A DNA stretch of 64,000 bases from Halomonas nitroreducens. GTDB lineage: Bacteria; Pseudomonadota; Gammaproteobacteria; Pseudomonadales; Halomonadaceae. Where the stretch lies: assembly GCF_003966155.1 (NCBI RefSeq), contig NZ_RXNS01000001.1:1-64000 (forward strand). Direction: 5' to 3'. The position numbers were made by a program, and so were the translations under genes. Under the pieces are notes generated by a model. That model worked only from the letters and a program-made list of their open reading frames with translations, made no database searches and was not told the origin of the DNA. Positions 26,347 through 34,480 of the stretch are shown piece by piece (positions within the stretch are counted from its first letter, which is position 1; the number at the start of each line of letters is the position of its first letter).

Positions 26347-26850
26347 TCAGAGCCAGTAGTTCGGCCAGCGCCGTTCCGTTCCCAGGTTGTTGATCAGCAG
26401 CGCCACCAGCACCAGGCTCACCGAGCCCGCCAGCACCGGCATCAGCAGGAAGTCATAGCCGACGGCGCCGGACATCATCACCACCAGCGGATTGGCGCCC
26501 GCCGGGGGATGCACTACGCGCAGCGCCTGCATCGCGGCGATGGCCACGCCGACGCCGACCGCCATGGCCAGCGGCCCGGTGCCCAGCCACTGCATGACGA
26601 TCAGGCCGACCAGCGCCGAGACCAGGTGGCCGCCGATCACGTTACGGGGCTGGGCCAGGGGCGCGCCCGGCGCGGCGAACAGCAGCACGCAGGTGGCGCC
26701 GAAGGGGGCCATGAGCAGCGGCACCTCGGTGAGCCGGGTCAGCCAGGCCACCAGGCCGATGCCGCTCACGCCGCCCATCAGGCCGGTGAGAATCTGGAGG
26801 GTGTCGGGGCGTGCCGGCACGGTACCGCCGCCCTTCATCTTGTGGAGCAT
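26347..26850 (-). CDS. HPP-family integral membrane protein
   Basis: HPP proteins are small four-to-five-helix membrane proteins; some members are linked to nitrite transport in plants and cyanobacteria, but most bacterial ones are uncharacterised. The gene encodes 167 aa. The family signature VVHPPAGANP is near residue 115, and PRNVIGGH lies near residue 70. At least four hydrophobic segments are visible. The start at 26850 has GAGGAG 5 nt upstream; longer frames upstream run through the promoter and the TetR gene and are not plausible. It is divergent from a TetR-type regulator, and the palindrome at 26870-26891 lies between the two starts, so it is likely the main regulated target. Confidence 0.85.
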   Translation of the reverse strand: MLHKMKGGGTVPARPDTLQILTGLMGGVSGIGLVAWLTRLTEVPLLMAPFGATCVLLFAAPGAPLAQPRNVIGGHLVSALVGLIVMQWLGTGPLAMAVGVGVAIAAMQALRVVHPPAGANPLVVMMSGAVGYDFLLMPVLAGSVSLVLVALLINNLGTERRWPNYWL

Positions 26851-26869
26851 GAGTCTCCTCGTCGTCGAT

Positions 26870-26891
26870 CTGTACAGACTGGTCTGTACAG
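26870..26891. promoter_or_regulatory. 22-bp perfect palindrome: probable TetR operator
   Basis: CTGTACAGAC (26870-26879) and GTCTGTACAG (26882-26891) are perfect inverted repeats around TG. The site sits in the 93-bp divergent region, 19 nt from the HPP start and 52 nt from the tetR start, so one bound repressor dimer pair could block both promoters. Confidence 0.8.
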
Positions 26892-26943
26892 TAGTAGCAT
26901 GAACGCATCGAAGCAAGGCTCCGGATGACGAGGAGGTGCAATC

Positions 26944-27534
26944 ATGGCCAAGCGCGACGATATCCTGGCGACGGCGACCCGGCTGTTCGGGGAGTACGGC
27001 TATCACGCCGTCGGCGTGGACCGGATCCGCGACGAGGCCGGAGTCTCGAAGATGACGCTCTATCACCACTTTCCCGGCAAGGAGGCGCTGGTGGAGGCGG
27101 TGCTGGCGCAACGCCACGAGCGCTTCATGGCCTCGCTCCGGGCAGCCGTGGAGGCCCAGCCAACGACCCCGGAACGCCTCCGCGCCGTCTTCGACTGGCA
27201 TGCCCGCTGGTTCGCCTCCGAGCATTTCCACGGCTGCATGTTCCTCAAGGCGACCGAGGAATATGCCCGGGAACCGGCGTCCTTGCTGGCGCTGTCGCGG
27301 TGTCACAAGGCCGAGGTGGCGGCGCTGGTCGAGGACACCCTCGCCGATCAGCAGGGCGAGGCGGCGTCTCGACTGGCACGCCTCGTCCAGGTGACGCTGG
27401 ACGGCATGATCGTCAACGCCTACCTGTTCGGGCCGGACGCCGTGGACGATGCCTGGGAAGCGCTGGCGCCGCTGCTGGCGCTGGACGCCCGGCCGCTGGA
27501 ACGCGAGGGCGAGGCGGACTGGACGAGGCCCTGA
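26944..27534 (+). CDS. TetR/AcrR-family transcriptional regulator
   Basis: A 196-aa regulator with the classic TetR layout. The N-terminal helix-turn-helix (residues ~5-50) includes GVDRIRDEAGVSKMTLYHHF, and an all-helical ligand-binding and dimerisation domain follows. A Cys in FHGCMFLKA lies where several TetR proteins of this type have a ligand-pocket residue; whether it senses an electrophile is not shown. The ribosome site GAGGAGG precedes the ATG. It is divergent from the HPP gene with a shared palindromic operator, so it most likely represses itself and HPP. The inducer is unknown. Confidence 0.88.
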   Translation: MAKRDDILATATRLFGEYGYHAVGVDRIRDEAGVSKMTLYHHFPGKEALVEAVLAQRHERFMASLRAAVEAQPTTPERLRAVFDWHARWFASEHFHGCMFLKATEEYAREPASLLALSRCHKAEVAALVEDTLADQQGEAASRLARLVQVTLDGMIVNAYLFGPDAVDDAWEALAPLLALDARPLEREGEADWTRP

Positions 27535-27608
27535 GCGCGCCACGGCGCTGGCCGACGCGGCGGAGTGGCGGCACCATGGGGCGACATCGCAGGACGGGAG
27601 CCAGACGC

Positions 27609-28097
27609 ATGAACACCGAGCACTTCGAGCTCGACGCGCCGATCGGCGTGATCGCCGACACCCACGGCACGCTGCGCGACGAGGCGCTGACGATGCTCGA
27701 GGGCTGCGGGCTGATCGTGCACCTCGGCGACGTGGGCAGCCGGGCCCGGGACGAGGCGATCCTCACGCGGCTGGCCGAGCTGGCGCCGGTGCACGCCGTG
27801 CGCGGCAACGTCGACACCGCGGACTGGGCCGAGGCGCTGCCCTGGCATCAGGACCTCGCGGTCAACGGCTGGCGGCTGCATCTGGTGCATGACATCGCCG
27901 ACTTCGACGACACAACCGCCTGCGACGCCGTGCTTCACGGCCACTCCCACAAGGCGCGCAACGAGTGGCGCGACGGCCGGCTGCTGTTCAACCCCGGCGG
28001 CGCCGGCCGACGCCGCTTCTCGCTGCCGCTGACCCTGGGCCGGCTGTGGGCCGAGGAGTCGGCCCTGCGCGGCGCCCTCCTGCATCTGCCGCTGTGA
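27609..28097 (+). CDS. YfcE/MJ0936-type metallophosphoesterase
   Basis: A small calcineurin-like phosphodiesterase (162 aa) that uses a dinuclear metal site to cleave phosphodiesters; physiological substrates in this family are mostly unknown. Motifs in order: DTHG near residue 17, HLGDVG near 40, GNVD near 65, HGHSH near 115 and NPGG near 132, covering the metal ligands. The start at 27609 has GGGAG upstream; an alternative open frame reads back through the tetR gene and is rejected. It lies 74 nt downstream of tetR on the same strand and may be cotranscribed. Its stop codon sits in the loop of a strong hairpin (28071-28117). Confidence 0.87.
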   Translation: MNTEHFELDAPIGVIADTHGTLRDEALTMLEGCGLIVHLGDVGSRARDEAILTRLAELAPVHAVRGNVDTADWAEALPWHQDLAVNGWRLHLVHDIADFDDTTACDAVLHGHSHKARNEWRDGRLLFNPGGAGRRRFSLPLTLGRLWAEESALRGALLHLPL

Positions 28098-28117
28098 GGC
28101 GGCAGATGCAGGGCGCC
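28071..28117 (+). terminator. Long hairpin spanning the phosphodiesterase stop codon
   Basis: The left arm 28071-28092 pairs with 28099-28117 (GGCGCCC...TGCATCTGCCGC) with a 3-nt bulge; the stop codon TGA is in the loop. No T-tract follows, so it may stabilise the 3' end or act as a factor-dependent terminator rather than a classic intrinsic terminator. Confidence 0.5.
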
Positions 28118-28182
28118 AGCGGCAACCGTTACCGGTTCTGACCCCCGCATGGTTACGACATGGCTTGCTTCGCTTTGCTGGC

Positions 28183-29034
28183 TCACTCCCCGATCGCCGT
28201 GAACAGGGGAGCGTGTCGTGACTGGCTATTGTCGATGCCGGCAATGGTGTCCGGGGGAAGCTCGTCCGGGTCGTAAAGGCCGCACGCTCGAAAGCGGGCC
28301 TTGAAATCGATGCTATCTCCCAGGAATTCGTAGAGCACACGGGTACAGGCCGGGTCTCGGTGGCTCTTTGACGAGACGCCTATCTTGAGGCCATGGAGAT
28401 GAGTGATCCGGCTCTTGTACGAAGGAAACAGCACCGTCTGGGTGATCTCATTGACGGTCAGGGCTTCATAGTCCATCAAAAAGATCCGATCGCACAGGTT
28501 GATGGCGACGCCCTCATAGTGGCAGTGCGTTATCTTTCCTTGATGGGCGTTGGGCGTCGTCAGTCGCTCGTAGCGCTCGTAACTGATGCCACCTGCTTTG
28601 CTGCTGATCTCGATCAATGACTGGAACACTTTTCCCGGAAACCCCAGCGAGTAGTAGTACTCGTAGTACCAGCCGATATAGCGCTCCAGGCTGGGGCTGG
28701 ACTGGCCATGCAGCTGGATCATCTCGCGGAAGTAGGGGGCGACAGCATCAGTCGTTGCAGTGTCGGTTCGCTCGGCCATGACCTGGGTGCGGAACTGATG
28801 ATGAGGCAGGACGATTTCAAAGGGTTCTATCCCGAAGAAATCACAGATGATGCGCAGGTTGGCTTTTGACGGTTGAACGGCTCCCGTCAGGTACTTGTTG
28901 AACTGAGTACGGTTGATTCCCATCCTGCGGCAGACTTGGGCCGTGGAAGGGTAGTAGCTGCACAGCAATTTCAGGTTCGCGGTAAAGTCCAAGACGTGAT
29001 CCCCGGAGAAGCGTCTAGTAGCCTGGCTAAGCAT
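28183..29034 (-). CDS. XRE-type helix-turn-helix regulator with a large C-terminal effector domain
   Basis: A transcription factor of 283 aa (291 if started at 29058). Residues ~30-75 form an XRE/Cro helix-turn-helix (AQVCRRMGINRTQFNKYLTG). The C-terminal ~190 residues are an unrecognised sensor domain rich in Tyr (YYEYYYSLGFPG) and probably bind the inducing metabolite. It is transcribed away from the TRAP-puuD-dadA genes and is the obvious candidate for their local regulator. The start at 29034 (MLSQATRRF) is preferred because the first residues of the longer form look non-conserved, but the choice is not certain. A palindrome at 29239-29257 in the shared upstream region is a possible target. 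Confidence 0.75.
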   Translation of the reverse strand: MLSQATRRFSGDHVLDFTANLKLLCSYYPSTAQVCRRMGINRTQFNKYLTGAVQPSKANLRIICDFFGIEPFEIVLPHHQFRTQVMAERTDTATTDAVAPYFREMIQLHGQSSPSLERYIGWYYEYYYSLGFPGKVFQSLIEISSKAGGISYERYERLTTPNAHQGKITHCHYEGVAINLCDRIFLMDYEALTVNEITQTVLFPSYKSRITHLHGLKIGVSSKSHRDPACTRVLYEFLGDSIDFKARFRACGLYDPDELPPDTIAGIDNSQSRHAPLFTAIGE

Positions 29035-29376
29035 GGAAGCGCCTCGCGGTGCTGGCAATACGTAGGAGGTCAGCCCGCCCGCCTTACCCGGCTCCCTTCG
29101 ATCGACTCGTCATCATATGCATGTCCCTGGCGACCTGCCAGGCAGTCCCTCCTTGTCCATTATGGTGCGTCGCGGGATGGCTGTTTCATGTGCTGCCTCG
29201 GGGCTGGTAGCCGTGGTTGATGCAGTGTGGCGGCATGCGTGCATCAGGGTGATGCACCCTCTGCGCCAAGGTGTGCCTCTTGCGAAATGTCCGCTCCGAT
29301 TCGCCTCTGCTCCAATGAAGTACTCAACGTGGCCAAGACTCGCCGGTTGAGCTTCACAACAATAAGGAGCTGAGCT
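29035..29376. promoter_or_regulatory. Divergent control region between the XRE regulator and TRAP genes
   Basis: No gene is seen in these ~340 bp. They contain the perfect palindrome GTGCATCA-GGG-TGATGCAC (29239-29257), and a further TTGATGCA lies just upstream near 29217. These repeated TGATGCA half-sites are candidate operators. A ribosome site AAGGAG (29363-29368) serves dctP. Confidence 0.5.
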
Positions 29377-30393
29377 ATGAAACTGTTCGATTCCATCAAG
29401 CCCCTCTGCCGCGGAGCCCTGGTGGCGGCAATCGGTTCCACCGCCACGGTGGCCCAAGCCGACACGACCCTGCGGCTGTCGGCAATCGAGCCACCGGATA
29501 CCACGGTGGTCGAGTTCGCCAACGCCTTTTCCTCGCGGGTGGCGGATTACACCGATGACCAGGTCAACATCGACGTCTACCCCGCCAGTCAGCTCGGCGA
29601 CTGGGTCGAGGTCCATGAGCAGGTCATGGGCGGAACCATCGACTTCGCCATCCAGCCGCTGTCCAACAGCTTCAATGAAGTGCTCGCCTTGCAGTGGTTC
29701 CCCTATGCGGCCCTGGACTTCGAGTCCGGAGAGGAAGCCTTTTCCGAAGGCGGGGTAGTCTATGAAACGATCAACGATGCCTTGGCCGAGCAGGACATCC
29801 AGGTCCTGGGGGCGTTCGTGTCCGGCATGGGGGGGATCGTCTATACCGAGGCTGCGCCGCATCCGCGCGACCCCAATGCCGAACAGGGCCTGAAGATTCG
29901 CGTCTGGCCCGGTGGCACCACCCACCAAGCGTTGCTCGACCGTCTGGGCTATCAGACCGCGCCCATTCCTTGGTCCGACCTGTACACGGCCATGCAAACC
30001 GGTGTCGTCGATGGCGCGATCGGGGCCACTCCCGAGCTCACCATGAATAATTTCGCCGATATTGCCGAGATGTGGGTGCAGAACAACGACCACTTCGAGG
30101 TGTCCTTCATCGCCGTGAACAAGTCTCGCTACGAGAGCCTCCCTCAAGACCAGCAACACGCCATCTCCCGGGCGGCCACCGAGCTCTCGGCCGAGCGCTT
30201 CGCTGTGGCCAAGGAAGAGCATGAAAAATTCCTCCAGCAAATGCGCGATGCGGGTATCGAGGTCGTCGTGCTCAACGACCAGGAGCTGCAGCAGACGGCA
30301 GAAGTGGTTCGTCGCGATGTCTGGCCCGAGATTCAAGACGAGATCGGTGCCAAGAACATGGCTCGACTCAAGGACAGCCTGAACATCCAGTGA
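29377..30393 (+). CDS. dctP: TRAP transporter periplasmic substrate-binding protein (DctP type), cluster 1
   Basis: The extracytoplasmic solute receptor of a tripartite ATP-independent periplasmic transporter; it captures an organic acid and delivers it to the DctQM membrane pair. The frame encodes 338 aa with a Sec signal peptide (residues 1-28, cleavage after VAQA). The strand LKIRVWPGG near residue 170 carries the conserved Arg that usually salt-bridges the ligand carboxylate. It is the first gene of dctP-dctQ-dctM-puuD-dadA. The two enzymes encoded downstream suggest a ligand with an amide-linked or gamma-glutamyl amino acid or a D-amino acid; this is inference from context only. Confidence 0.88.
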   Translation: MKLFDSIKPLCRGALVAAIGSTATVAQADTTLRLSAIEPPDTTVVEFANAFSSRVADYTDDQVNIDVYPASQLGDWVEVHEQVMGGTIDFAIQPLSNSFNEVLALQWFPYAALDFESGEEAFSEGGVVYETINDALAEQDIQVLGAFVSGMGGIVYTEAAPHPRDPNAEQGLKIRVWPGGTTHQALLDRLGYQTAPIPWSDLYTAMQTGVVDGAIGATPELTMNNFADIAEMWVQNNDHFEVSFIAVNKSRYESLPQDQQHAISRAATELSAERFAVAKEEHEKFLQQMRDAGIEVVVLNDQELQQTAEVVRRDVWPEIQDEIGAKNMARLKDSLNIQ

Positions 30394-30401
30394 CGACGCT
30401 A

Positions 30402-30426
30402 GGCCGAGATCGTTGGATTCTCGGCC
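30402..30426 (+). terminator. Attenuator-like hairpin between dctP and dctQ
   Basis: GGCCGAGA (30402-30409) pairs with TCTCGGCC (30419-30426), followed by GTTCCTTTCC. Placed 9 nt after dctP, it could reduce read-through so the binding protein is made in excess over the membrane subunits, a common arrangement in TRAP operons. Confidence 0.5.
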
Positions 30427-30506
30427 GTTCCTTTCCTATCCCTGGGTTACATCCTTCCACCTTGTTGGATGGGGTGTTTCGGGCGAAAGAATGCCGGAGA
30501 ATTCCA

Positions 30507-31073
30507 ATGAACTTGGCGAGGTTAAGGGCCATACATAATGGCCTAATGGTCAGCCAGCGCTGGATAATGGGATCGACGACAATCGCGTTTTCAGTGCTTG
30601 TTTTCGTTCAGGTAGTGATTCGCTACTTGTTGGATTCCCCCCTTTATGGTGTCGAAGAAGTATCGATTTACTTAGCGGTTTGGTTGTATTTCGTGGGGGC
30701 TGGATACGGTGTTTATCGTGATAACCATATCTCGGCCAGTGTGATGGACCTCATTCTCTCCTCTGAGCGCTCGAGGGAGTTGGTGTGCTTGCTGGTGGCC
30801 GCGCTGTCTCTGACCCTGACAATAGCGATGCTGTGGGTATGTCTTCGTTATCTCCAGTGGAGCGTGAAGTTTTCGCCCAAGTCGCCGGAACTGCGTCTTC
30901 CGTTGTGCCTGGTGCATGTCGCCATGGTCGTCGGCATGGCATTGATGGGGTTCTACTATCTGATCGAAATCGTACGCCGAACGCGATGCTTGATTCGTGG
31001 CGAGCGCTATCGATCGCTTGCCGAAGAGGATGAGTTGTCGGCTGTTCAGGCGGGAGAACCTCATGGATATTGA
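30507..31073 (+). CDS. dctQ: TRAP transporter small permease (DctQ type), cluster 1
   Basis: The small four-helix membrane subunit that pairs with DctM. Starting at 30507 gives 188 aa; a longer open frame begins at 30390, but its first ~39 residues come from the untranslated hairpin region and are not membrane-like. Four hydrophobic helices are visible (~20-40, 55-75, 95-120, 135-155), and the helix-2 segment YGVEEVSIYLAVWLYFVGAGYG is typical of the family. The 3' end overlaps dctM by 11 nt. Codon use here is somewhat more A/T-rich than in the neighbouring genes. Confidence 0.85.
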   Translation: MNLARLRAIHNGLMVSQRWIMGSTTIAFSVLVFVQVVIRYLLDSPLYGVEEVSIYLAVWLYFVGAGYGVYRDNHISASVMDLILSSERSRELVCLLVAALSLTLTIAMLWVCLRYLQWSVKFSPKSPELRLPLCLVHVAMVVGMALMGFYYLIEIVRRTRCLIRGERYRSLAEEDELSAVQAGEPHGY

Positions 31074-32382
31074 AGTCCTGATCGATGCACTGATTCTGAT
31101 TGGCTTGCTCTTTCTCGGGGTTCCGGCGCCCTTATGCTTCTTTGCGGCGGCCCTGTTCCTGTTCGTGATGGGCGGCTTTCCCAACCCCAACTTCTTGGTG
31201 TCGTCGGGGTTTTCGAAGCTATCCTCCCTCATTCTGCTGGCGATTCCGCTCTATATCTTCGCTGGGGGCGTCATGACGAGCGGGGGAATCGCCAACCGCT
31301 TGATCGACTTGGCAGAAAGCCTGATGGCCAGGGTCAAGGGCGGTTTGGGCGTCGTCCTGGTGTTTGCCACGGCCATCTTCGGTGCCATCTCTGGCATGTC
31401 GACGGCAGCGGTCGCCGCGATCGGCTCGATCATGATTCCCAAGATGGTCGATCGAGGCTATGACCGGGGCTATGCGACGGCACTGGTCGCGGCTTCGTCG
31501 GTATTGGCCCTGCTCATCCCGCCGAGCTCTTCGATGATTCTCTATGGTTGGGTGACCAATACATCGATCACCGCCATGTTCCTGTCGCCGGTGATTCCAG
31601 CAGTGCTATTGATCGGCTGCTTCTCCGTCCTCAACTACTTCCTGACGCGCAAGATGCCGGTGATGGAACCGCCACAGCGCTCGGTGCGTGAGACGGGTAT
31701 CGATGTGTGGCTCAAGACGAAGCGCGCCGCATTCGGCCTGGCCATGCCGGTGATCATACTGGGCTGTATCTATGGCGGCATCACGACGCCGACCGAAGCC
31801 GCCGCCATCGCGGTGGTGTATGCGATCCCGGTGGCCTTGTGGGTCTACAAGGGGCTGACGTTTCGTTCCTTCGGTGAGGTGGCCTGGAAAACGGGGCAGA
31901 TTGCCGCCGTGCTCATGATCCTGGTGTTCTTCTCCTCCATGCTGGCCAGGGTCTGGACCATGGAGAACGTACCGCAGACCGTGCTGGAGTTCATGCTCGG
32001 CATCAGCGATAACAAGATCGTCTTGCTGCTGTTGATCAATCTCTTCCTGTTGGTGGTCGGCATGTTCCTGGACGATATCAGTGGCGTCTTGCTGGCCTCT
32101 CCCATGCTGCTGCCTGTCGCCATGAGCCTTGGGATCGATCCGGTGCATTTCGGCGCCATCGTCGGGGTCAACCTGGGCATGGGCCTCATCACACCACCCA
32201 CGGCACCGATCCTCTATTTCGCCGGATTGATCGGCAATACCACGCTACCTCGGATGATCGGCTATTCCTTCGCCTTCATCCTCTTGGGGTATTTCCCGGT
32301 ATTGCTGCTGACGACATTCATTCCAGAGTTATCGCTTTTCCTGCCGGAGCTGATTCTGGACTACCAACCCGTAACGCCTTGA
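31063..32382 (+). CDS. dctM: TRAP transporter large permease (DctM type), cluster 1
   Basis: The Na+-coupled transport subunit of the TRAP system; 439 aa with about 12-13 hydrophobic segments. Family hallmarks: GAISGMSTAAVAAIG near residue 105, the double-proline loop LLIPPSSSMI near 148, and GLITPPTAP near 375. The ATG at 31063 has GGAG upstream and lies inside the last codons of dctQ, so synthesis is coupled. Together with the receptor it imports the substrate consumed by the hydrolase and dehydrogenase encoded next. Confidence 0.9.
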   Translation: MDIEVLIDALILIGLLFLGVPAPLCFFAAALFLFVMGGFPNPNFLVSSGFSKLSSLILLAIPLYIFAGGVMTSGGIANRLIDLAESLMARVKGGLGVVLVFATAIFGAISGMSTAAVAAIGSIMIPKMVDRGYDRGYATALVAASSVLALLIPPSSSMILYGWVTNTSITAMFLSPVIPAVLLIGCFSVLNYFLTRKMPVMEPPQRSVRETGIDVWLKTKRAAFGLAMPVIILGCIYGGITTPTEAAAIAVVYAIPVALWVYKGLTFRSFGEVAWKTGQIAAVLMILVFFSSMLARVWTMENVPQTVLEFMLGISDNKIVLLLLINLFLLVVGMFLDDISGVLLASPMLLPVAMSLGIDPVHFGAIVGVNLGMGLITPPTAPILYFAGLIGNTTLPRMIGYSFAFILLGYFPVLLLTTFIPELSLFLPELILDYQPVTP

Positions 32383-32414
32383 AGGCCGATTCAACCAGTT
32401 GAGGTCGTAATATC

Positions 32415-33185
32415 ATGACGGGAACGCCCATTATCGGTATCACCCTGGATATTGAATACAGCACGAGCTATGCCCAGGAGCCCTGGTATGCGTTGCGAGA
32501 GAATTACTGCGGTGCCATCGAGACGGCAGGGGGGACGGCCATCGGCTTGCCCCATGATCTCAACGCGATCGAACGCTACCTCGACCTGGTCGACGGGGTC
32601 GTGATCAGTGGGGGCATGTACGACATCCCTCCCGCCCTCTACGGCGAGGAAGAGCGCCAGGGCGACTTGGTCACCAAGGTGCATCGCACTCGCTTCGAAC
32701 AGCGACTGCTCGAGGGGGCGCTGGCCCGGGACCTGCCCGTGGTCGGCATCTGTGGCGGCATGCAACTGATCGCGGTGAGTCAGGGCGCCAAGCTGATCCA
32801 GGACCTGCCTTCGGAAGTGCGCTCGAGCCTCGGGCACATGCAGCCTCTGCCGCATAGCGAGGCCAGTCACTCGGTGAGCCTGACCCCGGGCAGCCTCTTG
32901 CATCGGTTGGTCGGTCGCGAGCGTTTGGAGGTCAACAGTGTCCACCACCAGGCGATCAAGGACGTGCCCAAGCACCTCGTCGTCAGTGCGGTCGCCGAGG
33001 ATCATGTCATCGAAGCGATCGAGGTGCCAGACCAGCGCTTCTGCATCGGCCTCCAGTGGCATCCGGAATACTTGATCAATGACAGCGAGCGGCGGGTGTT
33101 CGACGCCCTGGTCGAAGCGGCGGCGGCCTATCGGCAAGGTCTTCGCGGACATGACGGTGCCGAGAGGAAGGCGGGTGGCTCGTGA
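32415..33185 (+). CDS. PuuD-like class I glutamine-amidotransferase-fold hydrolase
   Basis: Members hydrolyse gamma-glutamyl amides; PuuD itself releases GABA and glutamate from gamma-glutamyl-GABA. The frame encodes 256 aa. The nucleophile elbow is GICGGMQ (Cys near 114), and the catalytic His-Glu pair is in WHPEY near 217-219. The oxyanion strand VDGVVISGG is near 58. None of the other putrescine-pathway genes (puuA, B, C) is nearby, so a different gamma-glutamyl or related amide substrate, imported by the adjacent TRAP system, is more likely. The last codons overlap the GTG start of the dehydrogenase gene by 4 nt. Confidence 0.82.
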   Translation: MTGTPIIGITLDIEYSTSYAQEPWYALRENYCGAIETAGGTAIGLPHDLNAIERYLDLVDGVVISGGMYDIPPALYGEEERQGDLVTKVHRTRFEQRLLEGALARDLPVVGICGGMQLIAVSQGAKLIQDLPSEVRSSLGHMQPLPHSEASHSVSLTPGSLLHRLVGRERLEVNSVHHQAIKDVPKHLVVSAVAEDHVIEAIEVPDQRFCIGLQWHPEYLINDSERRVFDALVEAAAAYRQGLRGHDGAERKAGGS

Positions 33186-34453
33186 AAGAAACACAGACGG
33201 TCGCTGTTCTAGGGGCCGGCATCGTGGGCGTCAGCTCCGCCTACCTCCTTAGCCAAGCGGGCTATCGGGTGACGCTGGTGGAGGCCGGCGAAGGGCCGGC
33301 GCTGGCAACCAGTTTCGCCAACGGCGGGCAGTTGAGCTACGCCTACACCGACGCCATGGCCTCATGGGCACTGCTGCGCAAGATGCCGGGCATCCTGCTG
33401 GGTCGCGACCCAGCTTTCAAGATTCGCTTGTCCACGGATCCTGACTTCTTGCGCTGGGGGCTGCGCTTTCTGGCCAATGCCCGTGCTTCCCGCGAGACGC
33501 GCAACACTCGCGATATCCTGCGTCTGGCCCTGCACTCCCAGGCCGTGATGGGGGAGGTGGCGTCTTCGGTGCAGCCCGTGTTCGATCATCGTTCTTCGGG
33601 CAAGCTGCATCTCTACGACTCGGCCGAGGCACTCGAGGCGGCCGGCGCTCGCGTCCGCGAGAAAATCCAGTGGGGAGCGCAGCAAGCGCTCTTGGACCGC
33701 GAGGCCTGCCTGGCCCTGGACCCCCGGGTGTCGCAGATCCAGGGCGCCTTCGCCGGCGGCGTTCATTCCCCAGGCGATGAGGTCGGTGATGCTCACGCTT
33801 TCGCCCGGTCCTTGTTGGCGACGATGCGTCGGAATGGGGAGATCGAGGAGCGTTATTGCTGCCGGGTGGCGCGGCTGCGGACCCGTGGGGGAACGATCAC
33901 CGGTCTGGACACGAACCAGGGCGTGATCACCGCGGACCGCTACGTGCTGGCAGCGGGACCGGAGAGCGTGTCGCTGGCGCGCGGCATCGGGCTCAAGCTG
34001 CCGATCTATCCCGTCAAGGGCTACAGCATCACCGTACCGGTGACAGACAAGACCCCGGATCTGTGCATCACCGACGTGGCCCACAAGATGGTGCTGGCGC
34101 GCATGGGGGATCGCCTGAGAATCGCCGGCTGTGCCGATATCGTCGGCTACGACAGGACCCAGGACCCGGCGCGGCTCGATCACCTGTTGAGCGTCTGCCG
34201 GTCGCGCTTCCCCGATGCTGGCGATTACGATCGCGTGCTCGACCGCTGGTGCGGGTTCCGTCCCGTCACGCCCAGCAGCCGCCCGATCATCGGTCAGGCC
34301 GGTGCCGATAACCTCTTCCTCAACGTGGGCCACGGCATGCTGGGCTGGACGCTCGCCATGGGCGCGGGCTCGGTGCTGGTGTCGCAGATGCGCGGCGACT
34401 CAGGCGCCATCGGTGATCGGGGCTTTCGTCCCTGCGATCATGGGGTGCGCTGA
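33182..34453 (+). CDS. DadA-like FAD-dependent D-amino acid dehydrogenase
   Basis: Oxidative deamination of a D-amino acid (or related amine) at the membrane, passing electrons from FAD to the quinone pool. The protein is 423 aa and starts with GTG in a GTGA overlap with the preceding gene. The FAD-binding GxGxxG is VLGAGIVGVSSAY (residues 8-20); TSFANGGQLSYAY near 45 is the signature of the DadA group; PVKGYSITVPV and GHGMLGWTLAMGAG close the substrate and FAD domains. True dadA normally sits with the alanine racemase dadX; here the neighbours are TRAP and PuuD-like genes, so the substrate is probably not plain D-alanine. Confidence 0.85.
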   Translation: MKETQTVAVLGAGIVGVSSAYLLSQAGYRVTLVEAGEGPALATSFANGGQLSYAYTDAMASWALLRKMPGILLGRDPAFKIRLSTDPDFLRWGLRFLANARASRETRNTRDILRLALHSQAVMGEVASSVQPVFDHRSSGKLHLYDSAEALEAAGARVREKIQWGAQQALLDREACLALDPRVSQIQGAFAGGVHSPGDEVGDAHAFARSLLATMRRNGEIEERYCCRVARLRTRGGTITGLDTNQGVITADRYVLAAGPESVSLARGIGLKLPIYPVKGYSITVPVTDKTPDLCITDVAHKMVLARMGDRLRIAGCADIVGYDRTQDPARLDHLLSVCRSRFPDAGDYDRVLDRWCGFRPVTPSSRPIIGQAGADNLFLNVGHGMLGWTLAMGAGSVLVSQMRGDSGAIGDRGFRPCDHGVR

Positions 34454-34480
34454 CGTCGCTCCTGCGCTATCGCATGCCGT

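Noticed and set aside
32415..34453. Putrescine degradation (puu) operon
   Set aside because: Only a PuuD-like gene is present, with no gamma-glutamylputrescine synthetase, oxidase or aldehyde dehydrogenase; DadA and TRAP genes do not belong to that pathway.
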